Position numbers and translations under genes: made by a program. Of a DNA stretch of 64,000 nucleotides, positions 53,627 to 61,788 are shown one piece after another (the stretch's first letter is position 1; the number at the start of each line of letters is the position of its first letter). Below the pieces are notes generated by a model, which searched no databases, was not told the DNA's origin, and was given only the letters and a program-made list of their open reading frames with translations. Source of the DNA: JANMDU01 sp043777675 (GTDB taxonomy: Bacteria > Pseudomonadota > Gammaproteobacteria > Burkholderiales > Burkholderiaceae_C); assembly GCA_043777675.1 (NCBI GenBank), contig JAYWHR010000061.1, positions 1 through 64,000 on the forward strand, written 5' to 3'.

Positions 53627-53670
53627 TAGCCGGCATAGAATATGCGTAGAGTGCTATTGAATTAATAGTG
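53627..53670 (+). repeat. Dispersed repeat, copy R12
   Basis: A near-consensus copy: TAGCCGGCATAGAATATGCG, then TAGAGTGCTATTGAATTAAT. It lies in the 168-bp spacer between the convergent kinase and PaaI-type thioesterase genes, 8 bases from the thioesterase stop. Confidence 0.9.
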
Positions 53671-53678
53671 ATTAATAC

Positions 53679-54167
53679 TCACGACACAATATAAGCTGCT
53701 GCGCCCGCAGAAAGCAGCGTGCCATCTTCTGCGCAAAATTCCATGCGCGTGCTGGCCACACGCGAGCCCAGGCGAAGCACCTGCGCTTTCAAGATAAAGC
53801 GTTCGCCAATCGCGGGCCGCAGGTAATCCACACGCAGATCAATCGTACCGAGTTTGGCAAAGCGCTTGAGCCGATCCACCACGGGCTCCTGATGGTGCTG
53901 CGCGCCCATCGCGCACATGCAGGCGAGGCCACCCATCGCATCCAAAGAGGCGCTGATCACACCGCCATGCACGCGGTTGTAGGCGTAATGCCCCACCAGC
54001 TCCGGCTTCATCAAAATATGCGCTTGGCAATCCATGGGCTCGAGCCGATCAAGCTTCAAGCCTAGCGTCTGATTGAAAACAATTTTTGCTTCAAAAATAT
54101 CACGCACGCCTTCGCAAAAAACTGCATCGAGTGTGATGGTGGAGAGATCGAGTTTTTTAGCAGACAT
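53679..54167 (-). CDS. PaaI-type hotdog thioesterase
   Basis: A 162-residue hotdog-fold protein with the PaaI/acyl-CoA thioesterase pattern VHGGVISASLDAMGG and DLRVDYLRPA. It probably hydrolyses an acyl-CoA released in the beta-oxidation block. It is the last gene of the minus-strand block, 33 bases after the enoyl-CoA hydratase. Confidence 0.85.
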   Translation of the reverse strand: MSAKKLDLSTITLDAVFCEGVRDIFEAKIVFNQTLGLKLDRLEPMDCQAHILMKPELVGHYAYNRVHGGVISASLDAMGGLACMCAMGAQHHQEPVVDRLKRFAKLGTIDLRVDYLRPAIGERFILKAQVLRLGSRVASTRMEFCAEDGTLLSAGAAAYIVS

Positions 54168-54200
54168 CGATGGATTGTCTACGCAGGCCTTGGACGCAAC

Positions 54201-54968
54201 TTACGCCTTGGCAAAGTCTGGCAAACGCCGTTCCATGAAAGCAGTGAATGCTTCTTTCGCAGCGGGCTCGCGCAGCATGCGGCCAAAGCTGATGCCTTCC
54301 TCTGCGATGCGCTCGGTGACTTGGGCGCTGCTGGTCTTTTTGAGCAAGCGCTTGGTTTCCATCAAGCTAGATATCGGCTTTGCGGCGAGCTTTTGCGCCC
54401 ATTGCATAGCCACGCGCGTGGCCTCGGATGGCGGCACAACGCGATTGACGAGCCCCACCTCGAGCGCGGCTTCTGCCATGAAAGGCTCGCCTAACAAAAG
54501 GGCCTCTGCAGCGCGGTGGTAGCCCATCATTTGCGGCACGAGCAAACTGCTGGCTGCCTCTGGGCACAGGCCGAGATTAACGAAGGGCATCGAGAAAGCG
54601 GCGTTGTCGCCCGCGATCACCAAATCGCAGTGCAACAGCAGCGTGGTGCCGATGCCGACAGCGGGGCCGCAGACTGCAGCGACCAAGGGCTTGGGGAAAC
54701 TTGCAATCGCGCGCAGAAACTGAAAGACCGCGCTGTCATCCCCAGCCGGCGGGACATTCATGAAATCACCAAGATCATTGCCAGCGCTGAAAATCGCTTC
54801 ATGGCCTTGAAACACGACCACGCGAATGGCTGCATCGGCAGCTGCGCTCTTTAGTGCATCAGCGAGCAGCTGATACATCGCAACCGTGATGGAATTTTTC
54901 TTCTGTGCGCGATTGAAGGTCAGCGTAAGAATGCCGCCTTCTGTGTGGCTGAGGATATCTTGAGACAT
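54201..54968 (-). CDS. Enoyl-CoA hydratase/isomerase
   Basis: A 255-residue crotonase-fold enzyme: oxyanion-hole segments FSAGNDLGDF and GPAVGIGTTLLLHCDLV are visible. Catalytic acids are not identical to those of classical hydratases (one of the usual Glu positions reads differently in VNLGLCPEAASS, where Glu is present), so hydratase or isomerase activity are both possible. It is probably part of the fatty-acid block. Confidence 0.87.
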   Translation of the reverse strand: MSQDILSHTEGGILTLTFNRAQKKNSITVAMYQLLADALKSAAADAAIRVVVFQGHEAIFSAGNDLGDFMNVPPAGDDSAVFQFLRAIASFPKPLVAAVCGPAVGIGTTLLLHCDLVIAGDNAAFSMPFVNLGLCPEAASSLLVPQMMGYHRAAEALLLGEPFMAEAALEVGLVNRVVPPSEATRVAMQWAQKLAAKPISSLMETKRLLKKTSSAQVTERIAEEGISFGRMLREPAAKEAFTAFMERRLPDFAKA

Positions 54969-54975
54969 CTAAATT

Positions 54976-55018
54976 GCTCCTAAATAAATAGCGCTCTGCA
55001 TATATTTTATGCCGGCTA
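54976..55018 (-). repeat. Dispersed repeat, copy R13
   Basis: GCTCCTAAATAAATAGCGC, then TCTGCATATATTTTATGCCG and GCTA. It lies between thiolase and enoyl-CoA hydratase genes, 7 bases upstream of the hydratase start codon. Confidence 0.85.
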
Positions 55019-55061
55019 CATCCCAATTTCAGTCTCAAAAGTGACCAAATGGCTCTTTGCT

Positions 55062-56270
55062 TTACATGCGCTCAAAAATACCCGCAGCGCCTTGACCCAT
55101 ACCCACGCACATCGTCACCATGCCGTATTTAGCCTGCGTGCGCTGCAAAGCATGCACGACGGTGGCCGAGCGGATCGCACCCGTTGCGCCCAGCGGATGG
55201 CCGAGCGCAATCGCACCACCCATCGGGTTGACTTTGCTGGCATCCAAGCCCAGCGTGTTGATCACGGCCAGCGACTGAGCGGCAAAGGCTTCGTTCAGCT
55301 CGAACCAATCGATATCATCTTGCTTCAAGCCCGCGTATTTCAAAGCTGCAGGAATCGCGTCGATCGGGCCAATGCCCATGATGTGAGGGGGCACGCCGCG
55401 TGATGCGTAGCTGACGAATTTGGCGATAGGAGTCAAGTTGTAACGCTTGAGAGCTGCCTCGCTCACCAAGATCAAAGCGCCCGCGCCATCCGAGGTTTGC
55501 GAGCTGTTGCCCGCCGTTACCGAGCCGCGCGCAGAGAATGCAGGGCGCAGCTTGGAGAGGCCTTCCATCGACGTATCAGGGCGCGCGCCTTCATCTAAGC
55601 TCACGATGCGTGATTGAGAGGTGGTCTCACCAGTAGCCACATCAAAACTGCGATCAGTTACTTCGATCGGAGTCATCTCGGCGGTGAAGTGTCCCGCCTT
55701 CATTGCGGTAACTGCCTTCGCATGGCTCTTCACGGCAAACTCGTCTTGCATCTCGCGCGAGACTTTCCATTGCGTGGCAACTTTCTCTGCCGTCATGCCC
55801 ATGCCGTAGGCGATGCCATAGTTATCAATGTTCTCCGTGTCGGTAAAAATCGTGGGCGAGAGCGAAGGCGCATTGCCGCTCATCGGCACCAAGCTCATGC
55901 TCTCCACACCCGCGCCAATCATCACATCAGCCTCGCCCACGCGAATCGCGTTTGCCGCCATCGCAACGGCCGACAAACCCGCCGCGCAGAAGCGATTCAC
56001 CGTGATGCCTGCCACGCTTTTGGGCAAGCCGCCGATCACCGCAGCAACGCGAGCCACGTTCAAGCCCTGCTGCGCTTCTGGAATGGCACAACCTGCCACG
56101 ATGTCTTCAATCGCGGCGGGATCAAGGTTGGGCACTTGCGAGATCGCGTTGCGCAGCACGGCAGCCAAGAGATCATCTGGGCGCATATTCTTGAAGAAAC
56201 CGCGGTGCGATTTGCCGATGGGCGAGCGCGTGGCAGCGACGATATAGGCTTCTTGGATTTGCTTGCTCAT
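55062..56270 (-). CDS. Acetyl-CoA acyltransferase (thiolase, FadA-type)
   Basis: A 402-residue thiolase catalysing the last step of beta-oxidation. The nucleophile Cys is in VNRFCAAGLS (Cys95), the His in GHPLGATGA and the second Cys in CVGMGQGAAG. The start at 56270 follows from the conserved N-terminus (AYIVAATRSPIGK). It follows the DUF4442 gene by 31 bases and pairs with the FadB-like gene upstream. Confidence 0.93.
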   Translation of the reverse strand: MSKQIQEAYIVAATRSPIGKSHRGFFKNMRPDDLLAAVLRNAISQVPNLDPAAIEDIVAGCAIPEAQQGLNVARVAAVIGGLPKSVAGITVNRFCAAGLSAVAMAANAIRVGEADVMIGAGVESMSLVPMSGNAPSLSPTIFTDTENIDNYGIAYGMGMTAEKVATQWKVSREMQDEFAVKSHAKAVTAMKAGHFTAEMTPIEVTDRSFDVATGETTSQSRIVSLDEGARPDTSMEGLSKLRPAFSARGSVTAGNSSQTSDGAGALILVSEAALKRYNLTPIAKFVSYASRGVPPHIMGIGPIDAIPAALKYAGLKQDDIDWFELNEAFAAQSLAVINTLGLDASKVNPMGGAIALGHPLGATGAIRSATVVHALQRTQAKYGMVTMCVGMGQGAAGIFERM

Positions 56271-56301
56271 GGTGAGTCCTTTATCGGAATAGATGGCCTT
56301 T

Positions 56302-56832
56302 TCAGGCAGCTTCAGTTTCAGTTGTCGGTTTTGGGGCGCGCTGGGCAGGAATCCATGCCCAAACAAATTCACATTCAATCGGCTGATTGCCCGATTCATC
56401 CGTCACGGTGACGCTTACCGTCACTTCGCCTTTGGTGGTGCTTTGAATCAGGTCTCGCTGCGCATCGGTCAGCGTTGCCACAGCGCGCATTGCGCCTTGG
56501 CCACGCTTTTTGAATTTCACCTGCATCTCTTTTACGACCGGTATGCAGTCGTCGCGCACGTTCAGGCCCATGACCATGCCTGTGGCCGTCTCAGCGGCGA
56601 GCGTAGAGGCCACGGCGTGTACGCCACCGATGTGGTTTTGAACAATGCGCTCGTTGGCCACGAAGATTTGCACTTTGTTAGGCGCCATTTCTTCATAGCG
56701 CAACTTTGCTCGCCCTGTAAACGGAACAGCGCGGCCCAGCACGAGCGAACGCACAAAGACGCGCATGAAGGCAGGTGCTTCATTGACCCTTGCGAGTTGG
56801 CGTTGGAGACGGTTTGGAGTGTTGGTTTGCAT
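56302..56832 (-). CDS. DUF4442-type hotdog protein (possible thioesterase)
   Basis: A 176-residue hotdog-fold protein (LRYEEMAPNKVQIFV, HIGGVHAVASTLAAETATG, MQVKFKKRGQGAMRA), the pattern of DUF4442 proteins related to PaaI-type thioesterases. It lies between fadB-like and thiolase genes. An upstream in-frame codon at 56868 is possible but lies in the repeat-rich spacer; start 56832 is preferred. Confidence 0.78.
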   Translation of the reverse strand: MQTNTPNRLQRQLARVNEAPAFMRVFVRSLVLGRAVPFTGRAKLRYEEMAPNKVQIFVANERIVQNHIGGVHAVASTLAAETATGMVMGLNVRDDCIPVVKEMQVKFKKRGQGAMRAVATLTDAQRDLIQSTTKGEVTVSVTVTDESGNQPIECEFVWAWIPAQRAPKPTTETEAA

Positions 56833-56848
56833 AGAATTAAATACGAAA

Positions 56849-56968
56849 TGCGTACGCAGAAAACGCAAAAGGAATACAAAATGATTTCGAAGAGGGCTTC
56901 ATTTTCCAAACTCTTTTGTTTTTCTTTTCTTCTCTTTTTTGCGTAACCTCTGCGTCTTCTGCGTACGT
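56849..56968. repeat. Inverted repeat with CGCAGAG-type units
   Basis: The left arm (56850-56872, with GCGTACGCAGAAAACGC) and right arm (56947-56968, whose reverse has ACGTACGCAGAAGACGC) match at about 19-20 of 22 positions around a T/C-rich core. It fills most of the 148-base spacer between the DUF4442 and FadB-like genes. Confidence 0.6.
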
Positions 56969-56980
56969 CTCTTTCGTCAT

Positions 56981-59404
56981 TTAGTTACGCACAGGCTTAC
57001 CCGTCGAGAGCATCCCCATGATCCGCTCTTGCGTTTTGGGATGCGTGAGCAAGCTGCAAAACGCATCACGCTCCAGCTTCATCAAATACTCTTCGCTCAC
57101 CAAGGTGCCTGCATCTACATCGCCGCCGCAGACCACATTCGCAATCAGCGTAGCGATATGGAAGTCATGCGAAGAAGCAAATCCGCCATCGCGCATATTC
57201 ACCAATTGCCCCATGATCGTGGCTTTGCCTGAGCGGCCTGCTACCGGGAAGAGGCGCTTGGAAGGCGCGCGGTAGCCGGTGGCAAACATCGCTTTGGCCT
57301 CGGCAATAGCCACAAACAGCAGCTCATCTTTGTTGGCCACAATCGTGTCGCTCCACAGCAAAAATCCGAGCTTGCGCGATTCGATCGCGCTGGTGCCGAC
57401 CTTTGCTGTGGCAGCGCAGGTGAAGCCTTCGGTGAGAAAAGGCAGCAAATCTTTGCCGGTTGATGCGGCAGCATTTTCCGCAGCACGGCGCGCAATGTAG
57501 GCCAAGCCGCCCGCGCCCGGCACGAGGCCCACGCCCACTTCCACCAAGCCGATATAGCTTTCCATCGCAGCGACACGCTTAGATGAATACACCGCCATCT
57601 CGCAACCGCCGCCCAAAGCTAGGCCGCGAATCGCGGAGACCACGGGTACGCGCGAGTAGCGAATCTTCAGCATCGTCTTTTGCAACTCATGCTCTGCTCC
57701 ATTCACAGCGCTCACGCCCGACATCATGAAGGCAGGCAGCATGCCCTGCAAATCAGCACCGGCGCTGAACGGCTCATCGCCGCTCCAAATCACCACGCCA
57801 GCGTAATCTTTCTCAGCCATATCCACAGCCATGCTCAGGCCTTCGGCCACGCCCATGCTGATGGCATGCATCTTGGTCTTCAAGCTCGCTATGATGATCT
57901 CGTCGTCTAGCGTCCACAAGCGAATATCGTCGTTCTCGTGCAGCGTTTTTCCGGCAATGGCGAAATCTGCGCCGCCAATACCTTGGGCGTGGCCGCTGAC
58001 AGTTTCCGGGAAATGCTGCCGCGCATACATAGGCAACTGACGCTTCGGCTCGAATTTTTTCGTAGCCGGATTCCACGAGCCTTCTGCCTGATGGACGCCA
58101 CCAAGATCTGCCACCGCGCCTTTGAACACCCACTCTGGCAACGGCGCTTTACAAAGCGCTTTGCCAGCATCAATGTCTTCTTGAACCATTTTGGCCACTT
58201 CGAGCCAACCAGCTTCTTGCCAGAGCTCAAACGGGCCTTGACTCATACCAAAGCCCCAACGCATCGCAAAATCTAAATCGCGTGCTGTCTCGGCCACTTC
58301 AGCCAAATGAATCGCAGCGTAGTGGAAGCTATCGCGCAAAATCGCCCAGAGGAATTGACCTTGCACGCCTTCTGCGTTGCGCAAGAGCTTCAAGCGCTCG
58401 CCCGCAGGCTTTTTAAGCATGCGGCCATACACTTCATCAGCCTTCTGGCCGCCGGCCACGTAGTCGCCTTTGCCCTCTTGAGCTGTTGCGTCAAAGCGCA
58501 AAATATCGCGGCCTACTTTTTTGAAGAAACCAGCTTTGGCTTTTTGGCCGAGCGAGCCCGCATCCATCAAGGTTTTCAAAACAGCCGGGGTAGCGAAATT
58601 GCCATAAAACGGATCGCGCTTCTCATCCAAATTGTCTTGTAGCGTCTTGATCACATGAAACATCACATCGAGGCCGACCACATCCGCTGTACGGAAAGTG
58701 CCGGAGCTGGCACGGCCGAGTTTCTTGCCGGTGAGATCGTCCACCACGTCATAGGTGAGGCCAAAATTTTCCACCTGCTTCATCACGCCCAGCATGCCGG
58801 CGATGCCGATGCGATTGGCGATAAAGTTGGGCGTATCTTTCGCACGCACCACGCCTTTGCCGAGCACGCTCGTCACAAAGGCTTCGAGTTGATCAAGCAC
58901 CACGGGCTGTGTGGTGGGTGTGTTGATCAGCTCCACCAAATACATGTAGCGTGGTGGGTTGAAGAAATGGATGCCGCAAAAGCGTGGCTTGATGCTGTCT
59001 GGCAAACCCTCGGACAGCTTGGTGATACTCAAACCCGAAGTGTTAGAAGCCACGATCGCGTCTTCAGATACGAAGGGCGCGATTTTTTTGTACAGATCCA
59101 GTTTCCAATCCATGCGCTCGGCGATGGCCTCGATGATGAGGTCGCAGCCGCGCAGAGTCTCAAGATGCTCTTCGTAGTTGGCTTGTTCAATCAGCGCTGC
59201 ATCCTCAGGCACGCCAAGCGGCGCAGGCTTGAGTTTTTTCAAACCTTCAACTGCTTTACTGACGATGCCGTTCTTTGGCCCCTCTTTTGCTGGCAGATCA
59301 AACAAGACAACAGGTACTTTCAGGTTCACCAGATGCGCCGCAATTTGCGCACCCATGACACCCGCGCCGAGCACGGCGACTTTGGACACATTGAAACGGG
59401 ACAT
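56981..59404 (-). CDS. 3-hydroxyacyl-CoA dehydrogenase/enoyl-CoA hydratase fusion (FadB/FadN-like)
   Basis: An 807-residue bifunctional enzyme. The N-terminal half is the NAD-binding 3-hydroxyacyl-CoA dehydrogenase (AVLGAGVMGAQIA, SNTSGLSI, HFFNPP, VRAKDTPNFIANRIG). The C-terminal half is a crotonase fold (LALGGGCEMAVYSSK, VEVGVGLVPGAGG). This order, dehydrogenase first, is that of Bacillus FadN, the reverse of E. coli FadB. The start at 59404 is placed just before the Rossmann strand. Together with thiolase and acyl-CoA dehydrogenase it completes a beta-oxidation spiral. Confidence 0.93.
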   Translation of the reverse strand: MSRFNVSKVAVLGAGVMGAQIAAHLVNLKVPVVLFDLPAKEGPKNGIVSKAVEGLKKLKPAPLGVPEDAALIEQANYEEHLETLRGCDLIIEAIAERMDWKLDLYKKIAPFVSEDAIVASNTSGLSITKLSEGLPDSIKPRFCGIHFFNPPRYMYLVELINTPTTQPVVLDQLEAFVTSVLGKGVVRAKDTPNFIANRIGIAGMLGVMKQVENFGLTYDVVDDLTGKKLGRASSGTFRTADVVGLDVMFHVIKTLQDNLDEKRDPFYGNFATPAVLKTLMDAGSLGQKAKAGFFKKVGRDILRFDATAQEGKGDYVAGGQKADEVYGRMLKKPAGERLKLLRNAEGVQGQFLWAILRDSFHYAAIHLAEVAETARDLDFAMRWGFGMSQGPFELWQEAGWLEVAKMVQEDIDAGKALCKAPLPEWVFKGAVADLGGVHQAEGSWNPATKKFEPKRQLPMYARQHFPETVSGHAQGIGGADFAIAGKTLHENDDIRLWTLDDEIIIASLKTKMHAISMGVAEGLSMAVDMAEKDYAGVVIWSGDEPFSAGADLQGMLPAFMMSGVSAVNGAEHELQKTMLKIRYSRVPVVSAIRGLALGGGCEMAVYSSKRVAAMESYIGLVEVGVGLVPGAGGLAYIARRAAENAAASTGKDLLPFLTEGFTCAATAKVGTSAIESRKLGFLLWSDTIVANKDELLFVAIAEAKAMFATGYRAPSKRLFPVAGRSGKATIMGQLVNMRDGGFASSHDFHIATLIANVVCGGDVDAGTLVSEEYLMKLERDAFCSLLTHPKTQERIMGMLSTGKPVRN

Positions 59405-59431
59405 TCGTGACTTTCTAAACAAAACCGTGGC

Positions 59432-59869
59432 TTACTGCACACGCACCCAGGTTTGCGTACGACCAAACGGACCGATGCTGCCGCGGACATCTAGTTTCTT
59501 GCCGCCATCTTGCGGTGTCATCTTTAGTGTGTATTCCTTGCCATTTTCAGGATCAAGAATCTTGCCGCCGCTCCAGACATCCGCGCCTTCTTCCTTCTTA
59601 CCGCCGCGCACGATTTCTAAGCCCATGATGGGCTGGCCTTTGCGCGCGTCTTTGCACTCATCGCACTTGTCTTCTGCCTTGGCTTCTTTGGTCAGACGCT
59701 TGGTGATCTTGCCCACCATGACGCCGCCAGTTTCAGTGATGGTGATCTCGGCCTTAGCCTCTTTGGTTTTGTCATCAATGCTGTTCCATTTGCCCACCGG
59801 CGAGTTCTGCGCAAGCGCAGCCCCGGCAACAACAATGAAAGCAAACCCTGTAAAAAAACGATTCAGCAT
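59432..59869 (-). CDS. DUF2147 periplasmic protein
   Basis: A 145-residue exported protein with a signal peptide (about 1-20, ending GAALAQ), then the DUF2147 pattern SPVGKWNSIDD, KAEITITETGG, CDECKDARKGQPIMGLEI and GKILDPENGKEY. DUF2147 proteins are small beta-barrel-like envelope proteins of unknown function. It sits between the acyl-CoA dehydrogenase and FadB-like genes with gaps of 35 and 27 bases, so it is part of the beta-oxidation unit. Confidence 0.87.
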   Translation of the reverse strand: MLNRFFTGFAFIVVAGAALAQNSPVGKWNSIDDKTKEAKAEITITETGGVMVGKITKRLTKEAKAEDKCDECKDARKGQPIMGLEIVRGGKKEEGADVWSGGKILDPENGKEYTLKMTPQDGGKKLDVRGSIGPFGRTQTWVRVQ

Positions 59870-59904
59870 GTTAATTTCCTAAAAATGGTTGAAGAACAGA
59901 GACT

Positions 59905-61701
59905 TTAAGCAAACACAGCTTCTGTGTCTAATAGGGATTTCGAGCCTGCGCGCACCGTTTTGAGCAGTGTTGCCGTCTCGGGGAAGAGACGGGCAAAGTA
60001 AAAGCGTGCGGTTTGCAGCTTCGCTTGGTAAAAAGGATCGGCATTGCCGGCTGCAATTTCTCTCAATGCCACTTGTGCCATGCGAGCAAAGAAGTAGCCA
60101 AATACGAGATGGCCGCAAATGCGCAGATAATCCACCGCCGCAGCACCGACTTCATCAGGATTTTGGAACCCTTTGAAGCCGATTTCTTGGGTCAGCTTGG
60201 TCATCTGCTCGCCCAGGATAGCGATAGGCGTGATGAATTCAGCCATCTTCTCGTTCACGCCTTCCTCGGCCACGAGTTTGCCCACGAGTTTGCCGAATTT
60301 CGTCAAGGTTGCACCGTTGTTACCCAACACTTTACGGCCGAGCAAGTCAAGCGACTGAATCGTGTTCGTGCCTTCGTAGATCATGTTGATGCGGTTGTCG
60401 CGCACATATTGCTCCATGCCCCATTCCTTGATGAAGCCGTGGCCGCCGAAGACTTGCATGCAAGCGTTGGTGGCGATATGGCCGTTGTCGGTTAAGAATG
60501 CTTTCACAATCGGCGTGAGTAGCGAGAGCATCTCATCGCTTTCTTTACGCACTTTTTCGTCAGGATGGTTGTGCTCTTTGTCGAGCAACATGGCGCAGTA
60601 AATCGCTAATGCGCGGCCGCCTTCGGCATAGGCTTTAGCAGTTAGCAACATCTTGCGCACATCAGGATGCACGATGATGGGGTCAGCTGGCTTGTCTTTT
60701 GCTTTTGGCCCGGAGAGGCTACGCATCTGGATGCGGTCTTTGGCATAGGCCAGCGCGTTTTGATACGCCACTTCGGTGAGGCCTAGCGATTGATTGCCCA
60801 CGCCAAGACGCGCGGCATTCATCATCACAAACATGCCATTCATGCCTTTGTTGGGCAGCCCCACCATGGTGCCAATTGCGCCATCCAACACGATTTGGCA
60901 GGTGGAATTGCCGTGGATGCCCATCTTATGTTCTAGGCCGCCGCAGTAGATGCCGTTACGCTCGCCCAATGCGCCATCCTTGTTCACATTGAATTTGGGT
61001 ACGATGAACAGGCTCACGCCTTTAATGCCAGCTGGTGCATCGGTCAGGCGCGCGAGCACGAGGTGAATGATGTTTCCCGCCATGTCGTGTTCGCCGGCGC
61101 TGATGAAAATCTTGTTGCCGGTGATTTTGTAGGTGCTATCAGGCAAAGCTTCCGCCTTAGTGCGCATCAGGCCCAGATCGGTGCCGCAGTGGGGCTCAGT
61201 CAAGCACATCGTGCCCGTCCATTCGCCGCTGGTCATTTTGTGTAAATAGGTTTGCTTCTGCTCTTCGGTACCGTTTTCTTGCAAGGCGGCAAGCGCGCCA
61301 TGCGTGAGCCCGGGGTACATCGTCCAAGCTTGGTTGGAACTGTTGAGCATTTCGTAAAAACACTGATTAACCACTAGCGGCAACCCTTGGCCACCGAACT
61401 CTGGATCACAGGCCAGCGCAGGCCAGCCACCTTCGACGTATTTGGCATACGCCTCTTTGAACCCTTTCGGTGTGGTGACTTCGTGAGTGGCAATGTCGAG
61501 CTTGCAGCCTTCTTGATCACCGCTAATATTGAGCGGGAACGCCACATCTTTGGCAAATTTTCCACCTTCTTCGAGAACGGCGTTGATGGTCTCTATGTCA
61601 ACATCGGCGTACTTTGGAATCGCTTTGAGATCGTCCGAAATATTGAGCACTTCGTTCATCACGAATTGCATGTCGCGTAGCGGGGGGGTATAGATGGGCA
61701 T
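59905..61701 (-). CDS. Acyl-CoA dehydrogenase (long form, C-terminal extension)
   Basis: A 598-residue FAD enzyme of the group with a C-terminal extension, like FadE-type and DmdC-type dehydrogenases. Marks are MCLTEPHCGTDLG, the ITGNKIFISAGEHD segment and the catalytic-Glu stretch MIYEGTNTIQSLDLLG. It introduces the first double bond of beta-oxidation. Chain-length specificity is unknown. It is preceded by a TetR gene on the same strand. Confidence 0.93.
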   Translation of the reverse strand: MPIYTPPLRDMQFVMNEVLNISDDLKAIPKYADVDIETINAVLEEGGKFAKDVAFPLNISGDQEGCKLDIATHEVTTPKGFKEAYAKYVEGGWPALACDPEFGGQGLPLVVNQCFYEMLNSSNQAWTMYPGLTHGALAALQENGTEEQKQTYLHKMTSGEWTGTMCLTEPHCGTDLGLMRTKAEALPDSTYKITGNKIFISAGEHDMAGNIIHLVLARLTDAPAGIKGVSLFIVPKFNVNKDGALGERNGIYCGGLEHKMGIHGNSTCQIVLDGAIGTMVGLPNKGMNGMFVMMNAARLGVGNQSLGLTEVAYQNALAYAKDRIQMRSLSGPKAKDKPADPIIVHPDVRKMLLTAKAYAEGGRALAIYCAMLLDKEHNHPDEKVRKESDEMLSLLTPIVKAFLTDNGHIATNACMQVFGGHGFIKEWGMEQYVRDNRINMIYEGTNTIQSLDLLGRKVLGNNGATLTKFGKLVGKLVAEEGVNEKMAEFITPIAILGEQMTKLTQEIGFKGFQNPDEVGAAAVDYLRICGHLVFGYFFARMAQVALREIAAGNADPFYQAKLQTARFYFARLFPETATLLKTVRAGSKSLLDTEAVFA

Positions 61702-61745
61702 AATGGTTTCCTACTCTGTCTAACAAAAATGGTTTCAATGGTTAC

Positions 61746-61788
61746 GCTATTTATTTAATAGCGCTCAACGCAGATTTTTTGCCGGCTA
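61746..61788 (-). repeat. Dispersed repeat, copy R14, forming the TetR C-terminus
   Basis: GCTATTTATTTAATAGCGC, then TCAACGCAGA, then TTGCCGGCTA. It supplies the last 12 or so residues and the stop codon of the TetR gene, in the same frame as R2 and R6. Confidence 0.88.

Noticed and set aside
58655..59410. 251-codon open frame on the plus strand
   Set aside because: Shadow of the FadB-like gene; no family features.
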